Assembly: GCF_000014065.1 (NCBI RefSeq)
Contig: NC_008044.1
Coordinates: forward strand, 1,883,501-1,947,500
Direction: 5' to 3'
Length of the DNA: 64,000 bases
Origin: Ruegeria sp. TM1040
Lineage (GTDB): Bacteria; Pseudomonadota; Alphaproteobacteria; Rhodobacterales; Rhodobacteraceae
A program made the position numbers and the translations under genes. Each line of letters opens with the position of its first letter. The first letter of the stretch is position 1. The notes beneath the pieces are model-generated. The model was not told the origin of the DNA, ran no database searches, and saw only the letters and a program-made list of their open reading frames with translations. Below, piece after piece: positions 17,094 through 24,005 of the stretch.

Positions 17094-17172
17094 CCGCGTC
17101 ATCCGGGGACACCTGTCTGCTCAGGCGTCCAACTGATACCGGGATAGAGACACACGCGCGGGCCAGGTCAGT

Positions 17173-17188
17173 GTCCGCAAAAACGGAC
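17173..17188 (+). promoter_or_regulatory. hairpin in the helicase leader next to the start codon
   Basis: GTCCG, CAAAAA, CGGAC forms a five-base-pair hairpin ending four bases before the ATG, in the space a ribosome site would occupy. No Shine-Dalgarno sequence is visible between it and the start. A structured leader on a helicase gene suggests feedback by the helicase, but this is inference. Confidence 0.4.
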
Positions 17189-17192
17189 GCAT

Positions 17193-18674
17193 ATGACAAA
17201 ATTCACCGATCTGAACCTCAATCCGAAGGTCCTCAAAGCCATCGAGGAAGCCGGATACGAAAGCCCCACCCCGATTCAGGCAGGCGCAATTCCCGCCGCA
17301 TTGGAAGGGCGCGATGTCCTCGGAATCGCTCAGACCGGCACCGGCAAAACCGCCTCTTTCACCCTGCCGATGATCACCCGCCTTGCGCGTGGCCGCGCCC
17401 GGGCGCGCATGCCGCGCTCGCTGGTGCTCTGCCCGACGCGCGAACTCGCTGCGCAGGTGGCTGAAAACTTCGACACCTACGCCAAACACGTCAAGCTCAC
17501 CAAAGCCCTCCTGATCGGCGGCGTTTCCTTCAAGGAACAGGACGCCGCAATCGACCGTGGTGTAGACGTGCTGATCGCCACACCGGGCCGTCTGCTCGAT
17601 CATTTCGAGCGCGGCAAGCTCCTGCTGACCGGGATCGAGATCATGGTGGTCGATGAGGCTGACCGGATGCTGGACATGGGCTTCATCCCCGACATCGAGC
17701 GCATCTTCTCGCTGACCCCCTTCACCCGTCAGACGCTGTTTTTCTCCGCCACCATGGCGCCGGAAATCGAGCGGATCACCAATACGTTTCTCTCCGGCCC
17801 CGAGCGGGTCGAGATCGCCCGTCAGGCCACCACCTCCGAGAATATCGAACAGGCCGTGGTGATGTTCAAAGCCTCCCGCAAGGATCGCGAAGGCAGCGAA
17901 AAACGCCGGGTTCTGCGCGAGCTGATCAACCAGGAAGGTGAGGCCGTGCAGAACGCCATCATCTTCTGCAACCGCAAGACCGATGTGGACATCGTCGCCA
18001 AGTCCTTGAAAAAATACGGCTATGACGCCGCGCCGATCCACGGCGACCTGGATCAGAGCCAGCGCACCAAGACCCTCGACGGGTTCCGCGACGGCACACT
18101 CAAGATCCTTGTGGCCTCCGATGTGGCCGCCCGCGGTCTGGACGTTCCCTCCGTGAGCCATGTGTTCAACTTTGATGTGCCGGGTCATGCCGAGGACTAC
18201 GTCCACCGGATCGGCCGCACCGGCCGCGCAGGTCGCGATGGCAAGGCCATCACCCTGTGCAGCCCGCGTGACGAAAAGGCGCTCGATGCTGTCGAAGGTC
18301 TGGTTCAAAAAGAAATCACTCGCCTTGAAAACCCGGTAAAGCCGACGCCGCGCAAAACTGCGACCAAGGACGAGGATGCAGGCGACAAGCCCAAACCCGC
18401 CCGTCGCAGCCGCAGCAAAGCCGCCTCCGCCAAGACCGACGCGACACCAACGCCCGAGGCGGCAAATGACGCAGCCCCGCAGGTCGAAGCCCCTCAGCAG
18501 CAGCCCCAAGAGCCCAAGGAGACCCGGGCCGAGCAACCGTCTGCTGGCGCCAAATCGGGCAAGTCCCGTGGTCGTGGACGCCGCGATGATCGTCGCGACG
18601 ACAAAGTAGTGGGCATGGGCGACCATATGCCAAGCTTCATCGCGCTGAGCTTTGACGAGCGCCGCGCCAGCTGA
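17193..18674 (+). CDS. rhlE: DEAD-box ATP-dependent RNA helicase, RhlE type
   Basis: All helicase motifs are readable: Q motif 'YESPTPIQAGAIP', I 'AQTGTGKT', Ia 'PTRELAAQV', II 'VVDEADRMLDMGF', III 'SAT', V 'ARGLDVPSV' and VI 'HRIGRTGRAG'. After the core (about residues 1-370) comes a low-complexity basic and Pro/Ala-rich tail of about 110 residues ('KPKPARRSRSKAASAK... SRGRGRRDDRRDDK'), which usually binds RNA. RhlE proteins unwind RNA in ribosome assembly and mRNA decay. A consensus promoter lies 100 bases upstream and a terminator 28 bases downstream, so it is a single-gene unit. Confidence 0.93.
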   Translation: MTKFTDLNLNPKVLKAIEEAGYESPTPIQAGAIPAALEGRDVLGIAQTGTGKTASFTLPMITRLARGRARARMPRSLVLCPTRELAAQVAENFDTYAKHVKLTKALLIGGVSFKEQDAAIDRGVDVLIATPGRLLDHFERGKLLLTGIEIMVVDEADRMLDMGFIPDIERIFSLTPFTRQTLFFSATMAPEIERITNTFLSGPERVEIARQATTSENIEQAVVMFKASRKDREGSEKRRVLRELINQEGEAVQNAIIFCNRKTDVDIVAKSLKKYGYDAAPIHGDLDQSQRTKTLDGFRDGTLKILVASDVAARGLDVPSVSHVFNFDVPGHAEDYVHRIGRTGRAGRDGKAITLCSPRDEKALDAVEGLVQKEITRLENPVKPTPRKTATKDEDAGDKPKPARRSRSKAASAKTDATPTPEAANDAAPQVEAPQQQPQEPKETRAEQPSAGAKSGKSRGRGRRDDRRDDKVVGMGDHMPSFIALSFDERRAS

Positions 18675-18701
18675 CCGCTGACCGCAGACCTGACGTGAAT
18701 G

Positions 18702-18733
18702 GAAACCGCCCAGCCTCGGCTTGGGCGGTTTTT
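18702..18733 (+). terminator. rho-independent terminator after the RNA helicase
   Basis: Stem AACCGCCCAG with CTTGGGCGGTT and a run of T after it. It ends the helicase transcript. Confidence 0.88.
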
Positions 18734-18765
18734 ATATACGACAAGGCCGCCAATGCGCCCTACAT

Positions 18766-18798
18766 CACAGCCTGCATCATAGCCTGCATCACAGTCAC
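18766..18798. repeat. short tandem repeat CAGCCTGCATCA
   Basis: Consecutive near-identical units read CATCACAGCCTG, CATCATAGCCTG, CATCACAGTCA. Three imperfect copies of 12 bases lie in the gap between the helicase terminator and the small gene at 18909. Confidence 0.5.
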
Positions 18799-18908
18799 AT
18801 GACGCGGCATTGCAGCAGCGGCATAGCGGCAATGCCAAGCTATGCGATGTCGCGCCCGCAGCGATGGTCTAGATCAGCCCCATCAATGAAACACCCCAAG
18901 GTGAAGCA

Positions 18909-19082
18909 ATGGACCTGAATGAAACCACCCCGCTGGATATTGACGAGCTGAGAGCAATCGAACTGCGCGCGCGCAAACTGCGTGCCGAAATGATGAGCCT
19001 CATCCTCTCCAGCATTGGCACCGCGCTCCTTCGCGCGATCAAAGCCCCGGCTCTGCTGCTGTCGCGCCCGCGCACAGCCTGA
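18909..19082 (+). CDS. 57-residue conserved-looking small protein, RSP_7527-like
   Basis: A short frame starts ATG with AAGGTG five bases upstream and encodes 57 residues: an acidic start 'MDLNETTPLDIDELRAIE' followed by a basic helix 'LRARKLRAEMMSLILSSIGTALLRAIKAP'. The pattern LRARxLRAE...A resembles the RSP_7527 group of tiny Rhodobacteraceae proteins, related in style to DUF1127 proteins. A terminator lies 70 bases beyond its stop, which supports a separate transcript. Function is unknown; some such small Arg-rich proteins bind RNA. Confidence 0.65.
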   Translation: MDLNETTPLDIDELRAIELRARKLRAEMMSLILSSIGTALLRAIKAPALLLSRPRTA

Positions 19083-19151
19083 GGCCGCGCCGCCAGCCAG
19101 ACGTGGTGCCCGCGACGGCACCGCTAGGCGGCGCAGACACGCCGCTTGACG

Positions 19152-19190
19152 AAAACGCCCGGCCACACAGGCCCGGGCGTTTCTCTTTTT
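19152..19190 (+). terminator. terminator after the 57-residue gene
   Basis: Stem AACGCCCGG with CCCGGGCGTT, then TCTCTTTTT. Confidence 0.8.
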
Positions 19191-19209
19191 CCACGTCGCA
19201 CGTCCCCCA

Positions 19210-19275
19210 CCTTCTTCTAACGAAAAATATCCTGGGGTGAATGCGCATCCGCGCAGAGGGGCAAAGCCCCTGCCC
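19210..19275. repeat. dispersed intergenic repeat, family A
   Basis: It begins CTTCTTCTAACGAAAAATAT followed by CCTGGGG and a GGGGCAAAGCCCC hairpin. Compare 955-1000 and 62266-62393. Confidence 0.6.
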
Positions 19276-19284
19276 TGCCAACGT

Positions 19285-19322
19285 AAAAGCGCCCGGAAGA
19301 TCTCTCCTCCGGGCGCTTTTTG
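19285..19322 (-). terminator. terminator after the TRAP operon
   Basis: Stem AAAAGCGCCCGGA with TCCGGGCGCTTTT. It lies 20 bases beyond the dctM stop and can act on both strands. Confidence 0.88.
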
Positions 19323-19341
19323 GGTTTCATGTCCAGTCAGA

Positions 19342-20718
19342 TCAGTTGGTTATGATCTCAGGCCCCATGATCATATTGGGCAGGAAGGTCGAGATCGCCG
19401 GGATGTAGGTGACCATGATGAGGAACACAAAGAGCACCGCAAGGAAAGGCAGCGCAGCCTTCACGACCGCCATCATCGGCATCCCCGCAACCCCGGAGGT
19501 CACAAAGAGGTTGAGCCCCACCGGCGGTGTGATCATCCCGATCTCCATGTTCACAACCATGATGATCCCGAGGTGAATGGGGTCGATCCCCAGCTCGATT
19601 GCAATCGGGAACACCAGGGGCGCCACGATCACCAGGAGGCCCGAGGGCTCCATGAACTGACCGCCAATCAGCAGGATCACGTTCACCACGATCAGGAACA
19701 TCACTGGGCCAAAACCTGCCGAGAGCATCGCGTTTGCAATATGCTGCGGCACCTGCTCGTCGGTCAGAACATGCTTCAGGATCAGCGCGTTGGCGATCAC
19801 AAACAACAGCGTCACGGTGAGTTTGCCAGCCTCAAACAGCGTGTGTTTGGTGTCGCTGTGGAAAAACGCGGTGATCAGCGCATAGGGTTTCTTCAGAAGC
19901 GAGTCCTTGGGCTGCCCCTCTCCATTGGAAAGCGGCCCCATGTCCTTATAGACAAAACACGCGATGAAGAAGGCATAGACAGCCGCAACCGCTGCCGCTT
20001 CGGTCGGGGTGAAGATCCCGCCATAAATGCCGCCCAGGATGATCACGATCAGGAACAGACCCCAGCCAGCTTCACGCGCAGAGGCAAAGACCTCTCCCCA
20101 GCCGTTCCACTCGCCTTTGGGCAGGTTCTTGACCTTGGCCATCACATAAATCGTGACCATCAGCATGATGCCCGCCATCAGGCCCGGAATGACACCAGCA
20201 AGGAACATCCGCCCGACCGAGACCTCAACCGCTGCGGCGTAGACCACCATCACGATGGACGGCGGGATCAGGATACCGAGCGTGCCCGCGTTACAGATCA
20301 CACCTGCGGCGAACTCCTTGGAATAGCCCACCTGGCGCATGCCCGCGATCACGATTGTCCCGATCGCAACCACGGTTGCTGGCGACGAGCCGGACAGCGC
20401 AGCAAAGAGCATACAGGCAAAGACCCCCGCAATCGCCAGACCACCCGGCAGGTGGCCCACACAGGCAATCGAGAAACGGATGATCCGGCGTGCAACACCA
20501 CCCGTGGTCATAAAGCTCGACGCAAGGATGAAGAACGGGATCGCCAAGAGGGTGAAATGCCCTTCAAAGGCCTGAAACAACGTCCCTGCAACCGAGCCGA
20601 GCGAGCTGTCGGAATAGATCAGCAGGAAAATGGTGGACGACAGACCCAGAGAAACCGCAATCGGCACCCCGATCAGCAAAAGGCCAATGACCAGTGTAAA
20701 AAGAAGAACCACTTCCAT
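19342..20718 (-). CDS. dctM: TRAP transporter large permease DctM
   Basis: The large membrane subunit carries the sodium-driven transport step of a tripartite ATP-independent periplasmic transporter. The 458 residues form about a dozen hydrophobic helices with the DctM hallmarks 'SGSSPATVVAIGTI', 'GTLGILIPPSIVMVVYAA', 'TPTEAAAVAAVYA' and 'GMITPPVGLNLFV'. It shares one base with the dctQ stop (TGATG), so it is translated in step with dctQ. The substrate is probably a C4-dicarboxylate, judged from the linked DctB-DctD genes. Confidence 0.94.
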   Translation of the reverse strand: MEVVLLFTLVIGLLLIGVPIAVSLGLSSTIFLLIYSDSSLGSVAGTLFQAFEGHFTLLAIPFFILASSFMTTGGVARRIIRFSIACVGHLPGGLAIAGVFACMLFAALSGSSPATVVAIGTIVIAGMRQVGYSKEFAAGVICNAGTLGILIPPSIVMVVYAAAVEVSVGRMFLAGVIPGLMAGIMLMVTIYVMAKVKNLPKGEWNGWGEVFASAREAGWGLFLIVIILGGIYGGIFTPTEAAAVAAVYAFFIACFVYKDMGPLSNGEGQPKDSLLKKPYALITAFFHSDTKHTLFEAGKLTVTLLFVIANALILKHVLTDEQVPQHIANAMLSAGFGPVMFLIVVNVILLIGGQFMEPSGLLVIVAPLVFPIAIELGIDPIHLGIIMVVNMEIGMITPPVGLNLFVTSGVAGMPMMAVVKAALPFLAVLFVFLIMVTYIPAISTFLPNMIMGPEIITN

Positions 20719-21395
20719 CAGTCATGCTCTCCCCGTTGAGCGCGAACCGCTTCGAGTTCGTCTTCGACTTCGTGACTTGCAACCAGACGGTCCGTCTGCC
20801 CGCGCAGGATTTGAACAGCCGCCTGAACAAAGCGGATCACCAGCAACAGCATCGACAGCGGCAACACGAGATAGGGCACCACCTTGGGCATCTTCTCGTA
20901 GGAATCGCCGTAATTGATGAGATCCTCAAGGAAACGCAGCGCCCCGATCATGGGCACGTCCTGCACCTCATAAAAGCTCTGGCTGCGCGCCTTCACGTCG
21001 AAACCGGTGGGAAACCAGCGTCCCGAGGTGGGCGGCAGATCCGCAAAGACGGCCCAATAGTCATAGGCGCCCTTGAGCATCAGCAACGAGAAAATGATGC
21101 AGGCAGCCGCCGCAATGAGGCCGAGGATACGCCGCGCGCCCTGGGGCAGCATATTGATGATCGCATCAACGCCCAGATGTGCGTGTACCTTCACCGCATA
21201 AGCCGCGCCCAAAAGCACCAGCCATGCAAACAGGAACACCGTGACTTCGAGCGCCCAGAGGATGTTGGAATTGAAGACATAGCGCGCGATCACATTGGCA
21301 AAGGTGAGCAAGGTCATTGCTCCCAGGATCAGCGCGATCAGCGATTCCTCAAGTGTGTGGATGAACCCCGACGGGCCGGTTCTTGCCCCCGACAT
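20718..21395 (-). CDS. dctQ: TRAP transporter small permease DctQ
   Basis: The 225-residue protein has four hydrophobic segments and the DctQ pattern 'EESLIALILGAMTLLTFANVIARYVFN...ALEVTVFLFAWLVLLGAAYAVKVHAHLGVD'. It is longer than many DctQ proteins because of a hydrophilic insert ('WAVFADLPPTSGRWFPTGFDVKARSQSFYEVQDVPM') between helices three and four, a form seen in the C4-dicarboxylate group. CTGGAGATCATA precedes the ATG. Confidence 0.93.
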   Translation of the reverse strand: MSGARTGPSGFIHTLEESLIALILGAMTLLTFANVIARYVFNSNILWALEVTVFLFAWLVLLGAAYAVKVHAHLGVDAIINMLPQGARRILGLIAAAACIIFSLLMLKGAYDYWAVFADLPPTSGRWFPTGFDVKARSQSFYEVQDVPMIGALRFLEDLINYGDSYEKMPKVVPYLVLPLSMLLLVIRFVQAAVQILRGQTDRLVASHEVEDELEAVRAQRGEHD

Positions 21396-21524
21396 TATGA
21401 TCTCCAGTTTTTTGGGAAATGGGTGCGGTGAGCGTATCTCGACCGCTTGGGTGTCAGAGCGCAGCGCGCCGCGCTCTGATCAATTTGGTGTCTGATGCGG
21501 CCAGAAGGCGACCGCAGGTTGGTC

Positions 21525-22529
21525 TTAGAAGCCGGCGTTGATCGACTGTGCAGCGTCGATCATGTCCTGACCCACGTCACCGGAGAACTGCTCCCAGACG
21601 GGCTTCATCACGTCGACCCAAGCCTGACGCTGCTCAGCGGTAAGCTGGCGCACTTCGCCACCTGCCGCAACGATGGCCTCTTTGGCTTCGTTGTTGACGC
21701 GGGTGGATTCGGCGTTCCGGGTTGCGGTCACTTCGGTCATGATGGTCATGAACTGGTCACGCACCTCAGGCTCAAGGCTGTCGAGCCAGTCCACCGAAGC
21801 CACAACCAGATAGTCGAGCACGCCGTGGTTGGTTTCTGTGATACCGTCCTGAACTTCAAAGAACTTCTTGCCGTAGATGTTGGACCAGGTGTTCTCCTGG
21901 CCATCCACAACGCCCTGCTGCAGCGCGCCATAGACTTCGGAGAAGGCCATTTTCTGCGGGCTGCCACCGATCGCTTCCATCTGCGCCACCAGCACGTCCG
22001 AAGACTGCACGCGGAACTTCAGGCCATTGGCGTCTTCGGGCATCACGAGCGGCTTGTTGGCAGACATCTGCTTCATGCCGTTGTGCCAGTAGCCAAGACC
22101 CTGCAGGCCGCGGCGCTGCATGCTGTCGAGCATGGCCTGACCATTTTCAGAAGCCTGGAATGCGTCCACGGCGTCGATGTTCTTGAACATGAACGGCAGG
22201 TCAAACAGGCGGAACTGCTTGGTGAACTTCTCGAATTTCGACAGCGAAGGCGCCGCCAGCTGCACGTCGCCCTGCAGCATCGCTTCGAGAACCTTGTTGT
22301 CGTCATACAGCGTGGAGTTCGGATAGACGACCATGCACATGGTGCCGTTCATCTCTTCGTTTACACGCTTTTCCAGCAAGGACGCCGCGATCCCCTTGGG
22401 GTGCTTGTCGGTGTTGGTAACGTGGCTGAACTTGACGACGATTTCGCCATCATCACAGGCATCGGCCTGCGCCACACCTGCGGTCACGCTCAGAGCCAGT
22501 GCGGTTGCGGCAGCGGTCAAAAACTTCAT
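21525..22529 (-). CDS. dctP: TRAP transporter substrate-binding protein DctP
   Basis: This is the periplasmic receptor of the transporter. The 334-residue precursor has a Sec signal peptide ('MKFLTAAATALALSVTAGVAQA-DAC') and the family marks 'VKFSHVTNTDKHPKGIAASLLEKRV', 'LAAPSLSKF', and 'NGLKFRVQSSDVLVAQMEAIGGSPQKMAFSEVYGALQQGVVDGQEN', which includes the Arg that pairs with the substrate carboxylate. AGGGAGGATCACA precedes the ATG. It is the first gene of dctPQM, with the regulator pair upstream on the same strand. Confidence 0.94.
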   Translation of the reverse strand: MKFLTAAATALALSVTAGVAQADACDDGEIVVKFSHVTNTDKHPKGIAASLLEKRVNEEMNGTMCMVVYPNSTLYDDNKVLEAMLQGDVQLAAPSLSKFEKFTKQFRLFDLPFMFKNIDAVDAFQASENGQAMLDSMQRRGLQGLGYWHNGMKQMSANKPLVMPEDANGLKFRVQSSDVLVAQMEAIGGSPQKMAFSEVYGALQQGVVDGQENTWSNIYGKKFFEVQDGITETNHGVLDYLVVASVDWLDSLEPEVRDQFMTIMTEVTATRNAESTRVNNEAKEAIVAAGGEVRQLTAEQRQAWVDVMKPVWEQFSGDVGQDMIDAAQSINAGF

Positions 22530-22624
22530 TGTGATCCTCCCTAGGATACGATGTCTTTCCTCCGACCCCGGATCACACCCGAGGCTTGGCGCCTAGAATT
22601 GGCAAAGGCGGAGTTTCGCTCAAG

Positions 22625-22642
22625 CCGCGATTCGAGAACCAC
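22625..22642 (-). promoter_or_regulatory. weak candidate -24/-12 element upstream of dctP
   Basis: On the minus strand, GTGGTTCTCGAATCGCGG has GG and GC ten bases apart, with TGG and a TCGC partly matching the sigma-54 consensus TGGCAC-N5-TTGC. Matches are weak, and an AT-rich stretch (TTTTATAAAA, minus strand near 22660) could instead serve a sigma-70 promoter. Confidence 0.25.
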
Positions 22643-22721
22643 CTGATTTTTGTGATTTTTTATAAAATTCAGAACCCTAGAGAGAGGACTTGTGCTGTCG
22701 GGGGCGGCTCTCCCCTGGCCC

Positions 22722-22739
22722 TGTGCGGGATTTCACACA
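22722..22739. promoter_or_regulatory. candidate DctD-binding palindrome, site 1
   Basis: TGTGCGGGATTTCACACA matches the reverse complement of site 2 at 15 of 18 positions. It lies about 190 bases ahead of the dctP start. Rhizobial DctD sites have the same GTGCGGAAATTCGCAC-like form. Confidence 0.65.
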
Positions 22740-22753
22740 CGCACCCTGCGGCT

Positions 22754-22771
22754 TGTGCGAAAATCCGCACA
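22754..22771. promoter_or_regulatory. candidate DctD-binding palindrome, site 2
   Basis: TGTGCGAAAATCCGCACA is a near-perfect inverted repeat. Its centre lies 32 bases, about three helical turns, from site 1. It starts four bases after the dctD stop on the minus strand. Confidence 0.7.
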
Positions 22772-22775
22772 GCCG

Positions 22776-24005
22776 TTAGCGCCGATAGTCCTCGGGGCGA
22801 ATCCCATAGCGGGCCAGCTTGTCATAGAAGGTCTTGCGCGGCAGTTTCAGCGCTTCGGCGGCGGCTGCCGCCTTGCCGTTCTGCCGCCCGAGGGCCGCAA
22901 TCAGCAGCGAGCGCTCGACCTGCGCCATCTGTTCCGCGAGCCCCAGATCGGTCGCCTGCGCGACTTCTTCGGGCATGCCAAGCACAAAGCGCATCGCCGC
23001 CGACATCAAGGAGCGCGCATTTCCGGGCCAGTCCTGCGCCATCAGGCTTGCCAGCGTATCGGGGCTGATCTCCGGGGCGTCGATCCCCGCCTGCTCGGCG
23101 GCCTGGCTCACATAATGGCGAAAGAGCACCGGAATATCCTCGCGCCGCTCGGCAAGCGAGGGCACCCGCACCCGCATCACGTCGAGGCGATAGTAAAGCT
23201 CGGCGTTGAAACTGCCGCCCGCCACACGTTCCGACAGATCCACGGTCGAACCGCCGATGATGCGCGCACCGCCCCCCTGCTCGAGCCGCGCAAGCACCGC
23301 ATATTGCGTCTCTTGCGGCATGGCCGACAGCTCATCGAGGAACAGGGATCCGCCCTCGGCGGTCTGGCAAAGCTCCTCGAAGGTCTGAGGGGTCAGCCCC
23401 GCCGCCGGACGTTTGACAAACGCCCCCTGCCCGCGCCGCGACATCAGATGCACGACCTCGGCGATCTTGGGAATGCCACTGCCGGGCGCGCCACTCACCA
23501 GCACTTCGGCGTCGGTCGCCGCCGCAGCCCGCACCCGCGCGCGCAGCTCCTGGATCTGGGGCGAGACGCCAAAGATCATCCGCGCCGCCGGGTCCCCCCG
23601 CTCCAGCTGGCGTTGCAGGCGGCGGTTTTCCAGCACAAGCGCGCGCGTCTTCAGCGCACGTTCCAGCACCGTCATCAGCGTGGCCGCCTCGCAGGGTTTT
23701 TCGAGAAAATCAAAAGCCCCCTCGGACATCGCCCGCACCGCCATGGGAATGTCGCCCTCGCCCGTCAGCAGCACCACCGGCAGCTCCGCATCCACCTCTT
23801 GTGCGTAGGACAACAGATGGAACCCATCACGCCCCGGCATCCGCATATCCGACAGGATCACCCCCTCGAAATCCGGGGTGATGTGGTCCTTTGCGGCCAC
23901 AAACGACCCCGCCGTCACCGCGTTGAGATCGGCAAGCTCGAGCGTCTGGCCCAGCGCCTCGCGAACGGCCGCATCATCATCAACCAACAGCACCTTGCGC
24001 GTCAT
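22776..24005 (-). CDS. dctD: DctD-like response regulator with degenerate AAA+ domain
   Basis: The 409-residue protein has a receiver domain (Asp53 in 'LSDMRMP', Lys103 in 'EKP'), a central AAA+ domain and a Fis-type helix-turn-helix at the C-terminus ('GKAAAAAEALKLPRKTFYDKLARYGI'). The central domain is damaged compared with sigma-54 activators. Walker A reads 'GAPGSGI' instead of GETGTGK, and the ELFG..GAFTGA loop that touches sigma-54 is deleted: 'GAFVKRPAAGLTPQTFEELCQTAEGGSLFLDE' runs straight to Walker B. Rhodobacter capsulatus NtrC also lacks GAFTGA and works with sigma-70. It overlaps dctB by four bases and is followed by the palindromes ahead of dctP. Confidence 0.88.
   Translation of the reverse strand: MTRKVLLVDDDAAVREALGQTLELADLNAVTAGSFVAAKDHITPDFEGVILSDMRMPGRDGFHLLSYAQEVDAELPVVLLTGEGDIPMAVRAMSEGAFDFLEKPCEAATLMTVLERALKTRALVLENRRLQRQLERGDPAARMIFGVSPQIQELRARVRAAAATDAEVLVSGAPGSGIPKIAEVVHLMSRRGQGAFVKRPAAGLTPQTFEELCQTAEGGSLFLDELSAMPQETQYAVLARLEQGGGARIIGGSTVDLSERVAGGSFNAELYYRLDVMRVRVPSLAERREDIPVLFRHYVSQAAEQAGIDAPEISPDTLASLMAQDWPGNARSLMSAAMRFVLGMPEEVAQATDLGLAEQMAQVERSLLIAALGRQNGKAAAAAEALKLPRKTFYDKLARYGIRPEDYRR

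Noticed and set aside
17121-18626. 501-codon open frame on the minus strand
   Set aside because: Antisense to the RNA helicase gene, with no ribosome site or known domain.
19237-20739. 500-codon open frame on the plus strand
   Set aside because: Antisense to dctM; His/Asp/Arg-rich translation typical of the reverse of a membrane-protein gene.
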